From: Patescibacteria group bacterium
GTDB lineage: Bacteria > Patescibacteriota > Patescibacteriia > JAGPKW01
NCBI GenBank assembly: GCA_018053685.1
Contig: JAGPKW010000001.1
Coordinates: 1 to 29,081, forward strand
Length of the DNA: 29,081 nt
Direction of reading: 5' to 3'
The notes under the pieces were generated by a model, which was not told where the DNA came from, did not search any database, and saw only the letters and a program-made list of their open reading frames with translations. This document shows, in pieces, positions 23,964-29,081 of the stretch (position 1 is the stretch's first letter; each line of letters starts with the position of its first letter). The position numbers were made by a program, and so were the translations under genes.

Positions 23964-24251
23964 TTATATATCTCCTTCTTTTAGTTCTATTGTAAGATTT
24001 TGTTTTTCAGCCTCATCTTCTATTGTGTATATGAGTGCTACCAATGTCTCAATACATTTTTCTTTTTCATTTAGTGGTTTTTTGTTTTTAACTTTATCAA
24101 TAACTTCTTCATAATCTTTAGGTAGCATATCTTTTGTAATAAATGTTAAAACATCTATTACTCTGCTATGAAAACCACCTGATACAGGAATTTTGAAGAT
24201 AGTGTCAGATTTCAGTCCCTTCAATTTGGGAGTTTTGTTTTCTTTATTCAT
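23964..24251 (-). CDS. Hypothetical 95-aa protein, first gene after a Bacteroidota-type promoter
   Basis: Not recognised. A basic N-terminus (NKENKTPKLKGLKSD), then a helix-rich acidic remainder (YEEVIDKVKNKK, EDEAEKQNLTIELKEGDI). ATG in AATTATG context. A TTTG-N20-TATATTTG promoter lies 25-56 bp upstream, so it probably heads the transcription unit that includes the glycosylase and helicase. Confidence 0.65.
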   Translation of the reverse strand: MNKENKTPKLKGLKSDTIFKIPVSGGFHSRVIDVLTFITKDMLPKDYEEVIDKVKNKKPLNEKEKCIETLVALIYTIEDEAEKQNLTIELKEGDI

Positions 24252-24275
24252 AATTTTAATTTTAGTTTTAGTTTA

Positions 24276-24307
24276 CAAATATATAAAACATTAATTTAAA
24301 TCACAAA
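24276..24307 (-). promoter_or_regulatory. Bacteroidota-type promoter (TTTG-N20-TATATTTG)
   Basis: On the - strand TTTG (24307-24304), a 20-bp spacer and TATATTTG (24283-24276) fit the Bacteroidota -33 TTTG and -7 TAnnTTTG elements. The ATG of the 95-aa gene lies about 24 nt after the -7 element. It overlaps the last codons of the SF2 helicase gene. Confidence 0.65.
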
Positions 24308-25398
24308 TCTAACCATGTAATTTTATTTTTATCATATCCTGATAATGCTTTTTTAACCCACTTTTCATCTATAGTACCTATATAATATAATATATGTATA
24401 ATTGCTGTTTCATTAACAGGCAATCTTAAACATCTACCTATTCTTTGAGATGTTACATATTCTGATGCATATGAATGAATAATTATGCTTGCTTTTAAAT
24501 TAGGAATATTTATCCCTTCTTTTAATTGATCTACAGAAGCTAATACTTGTATATCTCCATTTTTAAATAACTCTAAATTTTCTTGATTATTATTATTTTT
24601 TGAATGATATACATGTTTTGATAGTCTATTAGCTTGTGCTGTATCATTAGCAAATATAAGTGTTTTATCTTTTATTAAATTAAGTAATTGTTTTACTTTT
24701 ACTTCTTTAGATTTAAATTTAAGAAGTTGTGCAGACATTAGTAATCTTAATTTAAAATTTTCAGGATATTTGTTGATTAAATTATTATAATAATTATACT
24801 GTTTCAATTCAGAGGTATAAAAATATCCACCATTTTTTTTAGTCATCATAATATCATTTTCTCTAGATAACAATACAGGATGACAATATATTCTATAATC
24901 ATTTAATATTTTATCATCTATAGCTTCATCTGTAATATACTTAAAAACTATAGGAGCATATGAACTTATCATATTATCTTTTTCTGATTTTTTTCTTTTT
25001 GGTGGAGAACCTGTTAGCCCTAATATTCTGCCTCTATACTTGTCAAGAAATATTTTATGAGAATATTTAATGTTATGAATCTCATCAAAATATATTGACA
25101 AAAATTCATTAGCAATATCAGAATATTTATTTAAACTTCTATATGTTACAAAAGTTAATTTGTCAATTAAATATTCTTTATTAAATTTTACACATTCTTT
25201 TTTCCAAGTGTCAATTACTGATAATTTAGGCACTATTATTAAGAATTTAGCATCTCTATTAACAGTAAGTCTTATGTCCATATCTTTTAATCCAAGAAGT
25301 GTTTTGCCAACACCTTGAGATATAGCCATAGTACATCTTTTATAATTTTGAGCTATAGATAATGCTTGAGACATTATCTCTTCTCTTTTGTTTTCCAT
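24301..25398 (-). CDS. SF2 DEAD/DEAH-type helicase
   Basis: A 365-residue ATP-dependent helicase. Motif I is AISQGVGKT (25-33), motif II is YFDEIHN (DEIH 105-108), motif III is LTGSP (128-132), motif IV is TLIFAND, motif V is DQLKEGINIPNLK and motif VI is SQRIGRCLRL. It is compact, with no extra nuclease or accessory domains. Phage members of this type act in replication initiation, recombination or transcription. It lies 13 bp after the 90-aa gene. The start is ATG. Confidence 0.88.
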   Translation of the reverse strand: MENKREEIMSQALSIAQNYKRCTMAISQGVGKTLLGLKDMDIRLTVNRDAKFLIIVPKLSVIDTWKKECVKFNKEYLIDKLTFVTYRSLNKYSDIANEFLSIYFDEIHNIKYSHKIFLDKYRGRILGLTGSPPKRKKSEKDNMISSYAPIVFKYITDEAIDDKILNDYRIYCHPVLLSRENDIMMTKKNGGYFYTSELKQYNYYNNLINKYPENFKLRLLMSAQLLKFKSKEVKVKQLLNLIKDKTLIFANDTAQANRLSKHVYHSKNNNNQENLELFKNGDIQVLASVDQLKEGINIPNLKASIIIHSYASEYVTSQRIGRCLRLPVNETAIIHILYYIGTIDEKWVKKALSGYDKNKITWLDL

Positions 25399-25411
25399 AA
25401 ATTTAAATGCT

Positions 25412-25684
25412 TTACATTTCTATATCATCTAAATAAATAAAATCTGTATCTATTATTTTATCTTCTTTAGATATATCATAGAGTTCAATTTCTATATCAT
25501 CGATTATATCATCTTCAATATAACAGTCGATTTCTCCTTTTATAATTACAGAATCATCAAAAGGATCATGGTATTGTTTGCCAAAATCTAATGCAATAAG
25601 GTTCTGAATGTCATCATCAGTAAGCTGAAAATATAATTCAGAATCTATTTCTATATATTTACCATTAGGTAACTGATACTGCAT
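25412..25684 (-). CDS. Hypothetical 90-aa acidic protein
   Basis: The ATG at 25684 is preferred to an in-frame TTG at 25726, because a promoter ends just upstream. The product starts MQYQLPNGKYIEIDSELYFQ, followed by LTDDDIQNLIALDFG, and then a strongly acidic end (EDDIIDDIEIELYD). The NGK.IEI...LTDDDIQ.L..L.FG pattern is familiar from uncharacterised crAss-like phage proteins. No function can be assigned. It heads the unit containing the SF2 helicase. Confidence 0.7.
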   Translation of the reverse strand: MQYQLPNGKYIEIDSELYFQLTDDDIQNLIALDFGKQYHDPFDDSVIIKGEIDCYIEDDIIDDIEIELYDISKEDKIIDTDFIYLDDIEM

Positions 25685-25696
25685 AAATTTTTTTTT

Positions 25697-25727
25697 CAAA
25701 TATACAAAATAATATTTGAATATCAAA
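25697..25727 (-). promoter_or_regulatory. Bacteroidota-type promoter (TTTG-N19-TATATTTG)
   Basis: On the - strand TTTG (25727-25724), a 19-bp spacer and TATATTTG (25704-25697). The ATG at 25684 lies 12 nt after the -7 element, so the leader is very short. The -33 element overlaps the end of the receiver-domain gene. Confidence 0.7.
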
Positions 25728-26136
25728 AATTATTTTTTGGCTTCAATGCATATATGTTGAAATCTAATTTTTTAAACATCTTATAGTTGTTTATTAGATT
25801 AAACATATTCTTTCTTCCACGTTCATTATCTGTATCAATTATGATATTGTGAAGTTTTAAATTATGTTTATCTACATAATCTATTAACCATGATATGCAA
25901 TCATATCCTGTTTTTTCTTCAAACTCATCATAATTGACACAATAGTTATTTTTGTTAATTATATTTTCAATGATATGTTCATTATCTAAGTCGTGATCTA
26001 AGGATATATATGCAGGTATTCCATTTTCTACTATATATTTAGCAAAATCAACACCATTAGTTACTATGTCCCATTCTATATTATCATTATTTGGTGGTTT
26101 CTTATTTTTACTTAAATATAATCCTTTGCTTTTCAT
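25723..26136 (-). CDS. Cyclic-phosphate-processing receiver-domain (cREC) family protein
   Basis: A 137-residue receiver-like protein. AYISLDHDLDN (LDHDL 46-50), TGYDCISWLIDY (76-87) and IIIDTDNERGRKNM (98-111, with N104 and G107) match the conserved order LDHDL / TG.D...WL / H..N..GR.NM of the family described as cyclic phosphate processing. The histidine common in the third motif is D101 here. The family has been proposed to act in RNA-end or cyclic-nucleotide metabolism linked to conflicts between phage and host. Its biochemistry is not established. The 3' end carries the -33 element of the next promoter. It overlaps the upstream gene by 4 bp. Confidence 0.75.
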   Translation of the reverse strand: MKSKGLYLSKNKKPPNNDNIEWDIVTNGVDFAKYIVENGIPAYISLDHDLDNEHIIENIINKNNYCVNYDEFEEKTGYDCISWLIDYVDKHNLKLHNIIIDTDNERGRKNMFNLINNYKMFKKLDFNIYALKPKNNF

Positions 26137-26609
26137 GGTTTAAATATTATATCATCGTTTTTATCATCAATGTTATTATTATTGTTTTTACATTTATCAA
26201 TTTCATTATCTAATTCTTTCATTAGTCTATCAATATCAAAATCAGTAACAATGATAGAATCTTCATTAGGCTTAAAATATTTATTAAGCAATGTTTCTGC
26301 TTTATCTAAATCTAAATTTGCTAATTCTTCAAATTTTTCTTTAACAATATTTGCTTTATTAATAATATTATCTTTTGGATTTTTTTTTAGTGAATCATCT
26401 AATACATTAGATAAGTCTTCTAATAAAGCAAATGATGTTTCTGTCAACCCTTTTAAAATAATATAGCCACCATTGAAGTAGGTTTTTGCATGTTTAAAAT
26501 TACCATTCTCATCAGCTTCAGTAAGAGTTAATAAAAATGGATTAAAATCTTTTTTATTAGCATAGATCTCTTCTATCTGATTTATTATCTGTTCTGTTAT
26601 TGATTTCAT
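26133..26609 (-). CDS. Hypothetical 158-aa protein
   Basis: Not recognised. A mostly helical soluble protein with FNPFLLTLTEADENGNF and YFNGGYIILKGL near the N-terminus, a coiled segment in the middle (IVKEKFEELANLDLDKAETL), and an acidic asparagine-rich end (KNNNNNIDDKNDD). It overlaps both neighbours by 4 bp (ATGA type), so it is coupled to the receiver-domain protein. Confidence 0.6.
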   Translation of the reverse strand: MKSITEQIINQIEEIYANKKDFNPFLLTLTEADENGNFKHAKTYFNGGYIILKGLTETSFALLEDLSNVLDDSLKKNPKDNIINKANIVKEKFEELANLDLDKAETLLNKYFKPNEDSIIVTDFDIDRLMKELDNEIDKCKNNNNNIDDKNDDIIFKP

Positions 26610-26896
26610 ACCATTTTATTATATAAGTTTTTATATTTATCTATTTCAAACAAAAATGAAGAAATATTATTTACTTTAAAACTTATTGATTTTAATAACT
26701 CAAACCATTCTTGTTTTTTAATAACTTGTATTTTATTATCATCTAAATCAATAGATAATAGTTCATTGTTATTATTAGTATCAACTTTTACTAAATGTTT
26801 TTTTTCAAAAGCATTATTATAAAGTTTTTTCTTCTCATCAATAAGAACTTTAATAAATAATAGTTCTTCATTTGTCAATCCGTACAAATTACTCAT
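26606..26896 (-). CDS. Hypothetical 96-aa protein
   Basis: Not recognised. It begins MSNLYGLTNEELLFIKVLIDEKKK, with a central beta part (ELLSIDLDDNKIQVIKKQEW) and a helical end (FLFEIDKYKNLYNKMV). ATG with a TATATTTG element 17 nt upstream. It heads the unit with the 158-aa and receiver-domain genes. Confidence 0.6.
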   Translation of the reverse strand: MSNLYGLTNEELLFIKVLIDEKKKLYNNAFEKKHLVKVDTNNNNELLSIDLDDNKIQVIKKQEWFELLKSISFKVNNISSFLFEIDKYKNLYNKMV

Positions 26897-26913
26897 AGAT
26901 TATATTTTTAGTG

Positions 26914-26921
26914 CAAATATA
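26914..26921 (-). promoter_or_regulatory. TATATTTG -7-like element
   Basis: On the - strand TATATTTG lies 17 nt upstream of the ATG at 26896, the same octamer as in the two fuller promoters. No TTTG is found 19-21 bp upstream (the sequence there is AAACCT-like), so the -33 element is missing or diverged. Confidence 0.45.
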
Positions 26922-26931
26922 ATATTTTCAT

Positions 26932-27519
26932 TTAAATAATAGGTTTTAATTCGTAAAAATTTTTTGGTAGCAATTTTCTTTTAATAAATTCATCAATAAT
27001 CATTTTTGGAGTAATACCCAATTTATTAAGAGTTGCTTCTTTAGGAATTGGCAACATCCAATCTGCATCTCCGTCTTTTACTTGTTGATTTTCATCTGTG
27101 AATATTGCATTAAATAATTTTGTTTCAGCAGCATAGAATACCTTTGCTTTCATTACATGAAGGATTTTTTGAGCCTTTTGATAATTTCTAATAATTTTTG
27201 CCAAAACATCAGTTGACATTTCAGCTCTTTCTTGTTTTGAGTAATTATCTAATCCATACATGAGCCTTCTATACATTTGTCTTTGTACATTGTTAAGCTC
27301 TAATTTATCAACAGTAACTTCAACATCAGTACTTCTTTTGCTTTGTTGTTGATGTTGCACTAATCCTTCTTTTTTTAATTGATAAAACATTTGGTTGCCT
27401 GCTTTAGGTTTCCATTGTTCATATTTATAAAAAGAAGATTTACCATTTTTATTTACAACTATGCCATGTCTATTGGCAGAAACAACCTTAGAGTTGTCTT
27501 TTTTTACTCTTATTCTCAT
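26932..27519 (-). CDS. Conserved hypothetical 195-aa basic protein
   Basis: Not recognised. Basic N-terminus (MRIRVKKDNSKVVSANRHG), a glutamine-rich linker (GLVQHQQQSKR), a helical centre (NNVQRQMYRRLMYGL, IIRNYQKAQKIL), and an end region with DWMLPIPKEATLNKLGI and KLLPKNFYEL. Its codons and leader resemble highly expressed genes of the operon, and it sits behind copy 3 of the leader motif. A nucleic-acid-binding role is plausible from charge only. Confidence 0.6.
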   Translation of the reverse strand: MRIRVKKDNSKVVSANRHGIVVNKNGKSSFYKYEQWKPKAGNQMFYQLKKEGLVQHQQQSKRSTDVEVTVDKLELNNVQRQMYRRLMYGLDNYSKQERAEMSTDVLAKIIRNYQKAQKILHVMKAKVFYAAETKLFNAIFTDENQQVKDGDADWMLPIPKEATLNKLGITPKMIIDEFIKRKLLPKNFYELKPII

Positions 27520-27529
27520 AATTTTTAAA

Positions 27530-27543
27530 TTTATTTTGTTAAT
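27530..27543 (-). promoter_or_regulatory. Leader motif ATTAACAAAATAAA, copy 3
   Basis: On the - strand ATTAACAAAATAAA, one A longer than copies 1 and 2, 10 nt before the ATG at 27519. It is preceded by TATTAAAAT. Confidence 0.5.
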
Positions 27544-27546
27544 ATT

Positions 27547-27837
27547 TTAATAGCCATATACTCTTATAGCTTCTTTTTCTTTGAAAATTTTGATGTCTTC
27601 ATTAGAATATATTATTCCACCATCATTATCTAAAACAACAACTGTAGGTTCTCCTATATTTTCTTCTGGTTTCATTAATTCAGAAGTCTCTGATATAGCT
27701 TTCCATTCAAAATCATATTGTATATCTGATGGCACACAAGACATTTCTAATTCTTCTAATATATTATCTAAGTCTTCTTTAGATGGATTGCCAATATCAA
27801 TTTCACAAACCATCTTAGATAAATATCTAATTTTCAT
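27547..27837 (-). CDS. Hypothetical 96-aa protein
   Basis: Not recognised. Small acidic alpha/beta protein: a strand (MKIRYLSKMVCEIDIGNP), a helix (SKEDLDNILEELEMSC), a strand (YDFEWKAI) and a beta hairpin (PTVVVLDNDGGIIYSN). No catalytic motif. It overlaps the DnaA-like gene by 11 bp. Confidence 0.6.
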   Translation of the reverse strand: MKIRYLSKMVCEIDIGNPSKEDLDNILEELEMSCVPSDIQYDFEWKAISETSELMKPEENIGEPTVVVLDNDGGIIYSNEDIKIFKEKEAIRVYGY

Positions 27838-28402
27838 CTTTTATATATCTTATTTCTTTATTATGAAATTGTGCTAATTTTGTAAAAAATAAATATTCAA
27901 ATTCATCAATGTTGCTAACTATATATATTAAAGAATAGTTTTTGAAATTAGTAGCAATATATGCTAACAATTCTCCATCATATGTATTGTTTTCATTATA
28001 ATAATAATGGAAATTAATATTTTTATTATATTCTTTATTGAATATATTAGGAGTATCCAAGCTATTCACATCTCCAATAACAAGTATATTATTATTAAAT
28101 TTACCATTTAGCTGACATTGTAATTCATCTACTATTTTAGCATATTCTTTATCAACACTAATTAGATCATTAATCATTCTAACTCCATGTATTACAGTAG
28201 CATGGTTTTGATTAAATGTTGTTTTACCAATTTCTTTTAATGACAAAGTAGTGTGTTCTCTTGCAAAATAGTAAATCATTTGTCTGAAAACAACAAGGTC
28301 TCTCCTTCTAGATTTATTTATAGGACCTTTAAATAAATTATTTTCAATAAAATAATCATTTACTGTTGAAATGATAATTTCTAATTTTTTACCATTCTTC
28401 AT
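27827..28402 (-). CDS. DnaA domain IV (HTH) protein, without AAA+ domain
   Basis: A 191-residue protein. Residues about 8-98 match the C-terminal DNA-binding domain of DnaA: RRDLVVFRQMIYYFAREH (R40 and Q41 region), SLKEIGKTTF and NQNHATVIHG (64-73), the DnaA-box recognition helix, then VRMINDL. The AAA+ ATPase domain is missing. Residues about 100-191 are a separate part (NILVIGDVNSLDTPN, LLAYIATNFKNYSLIYIVS) of unknown fold. It probably binds DnaA-box-like sites in the phage origin or acts as a regulator. Crass-like phages commonly encode such proteins. Confidence 0.85.
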   Translation of the reverse strand: MKNGKKLEIIISTVNDYFIENNLFKGPINKSRRRDLVVFRQMIYYFAREHTTLSLKEIGKTTFNQNHATVIHGVRMINDLISVDKEYAKIVDELQCQLNGKFNNNILVIGDVNSLDTPNIFNKEYNKNINFHYYYNENNTYDGELLAYIATNFKNYSLIYIVSNIDEFEYLFFTKLAQFHNKEIRYIKDEN

Positions 28403-28805
28403 AATATATGTTTTCCAATCTTTTTACTTGTTCTTCTAATCTATCTAATAGTTCGATAAACCTTTTATCTAGCCCTTCTATTGTTAATTTAAGCTGTTTA
28501 TTAAGATTATTTAAATAAACAATATCTTTATTTAAAGAGTTTATTTTATCTTCTAAAACAAGGTTATTTGCACTAAATTTAGCATTTTCTTCTTTCAGTT
28601 CATCATTGGTTTTATTGAGTTCATAAATTTGAATATTCAATTCTCTATTATTTTTTCTGAACTCATCATTTTGTTCTGATAATTCTGCTATTTGTGCTTT
28701 TAGCTTTCTTGTTGTAGTACAAGAATTACAACTGAAAATTGAAAATCCTATTATTACAAATAGTAATACACCTATTGCTATGTTTTTTAAATTTAATTTA
28801 TTCAT
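28389..28805 (-). CDS. Membrane-anchored or lipoprotein coiled-coil protein
   Basis: The ATG at 28805 is chosen over a TTG at 28811. The 138-residue product has K3/K8, a hydrophobic stretch (about 9-25), cysteines at about 26 and 29 (SIFSCNSC) and then a coiled coil to the end (LKAQIAELSEQNDEFRKNN, more heptads follow). It could be an inner-membrane spanin-like protein, or a lipoprotein, since Bacteroidota lipoboxes are loose (F-S-C). It lies 8 bp within the preceding gene's end and 14 bp over the DnaA-like gene. It is apart from the amidase module. Confidence 0.65.
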   Translation of the reverse strand: MNKLNLKNIAIGVLLFVIIGFSIFSCNSCTTTRKLKAQIAELSEQNDEFRKNNRELNIQIYELNKTNDELKEENAKFSANNLVLEDKINSLNKDIVYLNNLNKQLKLTIEGLDKRFIELLDRLEEQVKRLENIYYEEW

Positions 28806-28983
28806 TGTCAATTAATTTAAATTTATTATTAAAATCATCTATTGACATTCTCTGATATATATTATCTGACAGTAATGTGAAAAATACAAAATTATTTTTT
28901 ACAATCGTTACATTCATTATATCAGTTTTATCATCAGATAAATGTTTTATTAAATAAAAATTGCCACTTTTTAAATCAATCAT
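28798..28983 (-). CDS. Hypothetical 61-aa protein
   Basis: Not recognised. The ATG at 28983 is preferred to GTG at 29004, because the preceding small gene ends at 28976 (8-bp overlap). Small mixed protein: MIDLKSGNFYLIKHLSDDK, VTIVKNNFVFFTLLSDNIYQ and an acidic end. Soluble. Confidence 0.6.
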   Translation of the reverse strand: MIDLKSGNFYLIKHLSDDKTDIMNVTIVKNNFVFFTLLSDNIYQRMSIDDFNNKFKLIDNE

Positions 28984-29080
28984 ATTTCTTTGGATTTTGT
29001 TCACAATATTCTACTAGCATATCGTAAAAAGAATCAAAACTATCTATTGTGTATGTTTTGCCATTAAAACTACATTTCAT
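28976..29080 (-). CDS. Small hypothetical protein at the window edge (34 aa, possibly partial)
   Basis: An open frame from ATG at 29080 to TGA at 28976: MKCSFNGKTYTIDSFDSFYD, then MLVEYCEQNPKKYD. The frame stays open at the edge, so a longer protein starting beyond the window is possible. It overlaps the next gene by 8 bp, a spacing typical here, which supports it as a true coding segment. Confidence 0.5.
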   Translation of the reverse strand: MKCSFNGKTYTIDSFDSFYDMLVEYCEQNPKKYD

Positions 29081-29081
29081 T

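Noticed and set aside
25685..25726. TTG start giving a longer N-terminus for the 90-aa protein
   Set aside because: The extra region contains the promoter -7 element and codes for an unlikely hydrophobic leader. ATG at 25684 fits the gene spacing.
1..29081. tRNA genes, CRISPR arrays, integrase or transposase
   Set aside because: No cloverleaf-like conserved segments, regularly spaced repeats or recombinase motifs were recognised on either strand by eye. A tRNAscan-SE run would settle the tRNA point.

Overview
The window is a piece of a strongly AT-rich double-stranded DNA phage genome. It most likely comes from a crAss-like phage (Crassvirales-type) infecting a member of the Bacteroidota. 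The evidence is the combination of genes: a DnaA domain IV protein, an SF2 helicase, a short uracil-DNA glycosylase relative, a DnaB-type helicase lacking its N-terminal domain, a P-loop ATPase, an SSB-like protein with an acidic tail, a Toprim primase, a GIY-YIG nuclease, a RecB-like nuclease and a small family B DNA polymerase, all on one strand, facing a virion/lysis block on the other. Gene starts lack Shine-Dalgarno sequences and instead often read AATTATG. Two promoters fit the Bacteroidota TTTG-N19/20-TAnnTTTG form. No tRNA, CRISPR array, integrase or transposase gene was seen.

Layout. Positions 2-7854 (+ strand) hold the end of a large protein, a 2004-residue giant protein with an N-terminal RecB-like nuclease and a membrane-type C-terminus, a membrane/coiled-coil protein and an N-acetylmuramoyl-L-alanine amidase. 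A bidirectional terminator at about 7866-7904 separates this block from everything to the right, which is on the - strand. Positions 7953-9002 hold a Nudix-fold protein that has lost its catalytic glutamates and a winged-helix protein.

Positions 9100-12670 form an accessory island of small genes with visibly richer base composition. They include a SPOUT RNA methyltransferase, a zinc-ribbon protein and a DUF551 protein. Two long imperfect inverted repeats (10028-10115 and 10545-10678) look like integron attC sites and bracket one gene. Positions 12681-14961 hold a DUF5131 protein with an extra C-terminal domain, a secreted protein, a small unknown protein and an HExxH protein.

Positions 14963-29080 are the compact replication/recombination operon set, with many 1-14 nt overlaps. 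Transcription runs from high to low coordinates. The DnaA-like, helicase, ATPase, SSB, primase, nuclease and polymerase proteins would assemble the phage replication machinery. Roughly a dozen small proteins between them remain unrecognised.

Most notable are the attC-like pair inside a phage genome, the nuclease embedded in a giant presumed virion protein, the apparent loss of catalytic residues in the Nudix and polymerase exonuclease domains, a cyclic-phosphate-processing receiver-domain protein, and a leader motif (ATTAACAAATAAA type) placed before three separate transcription units.
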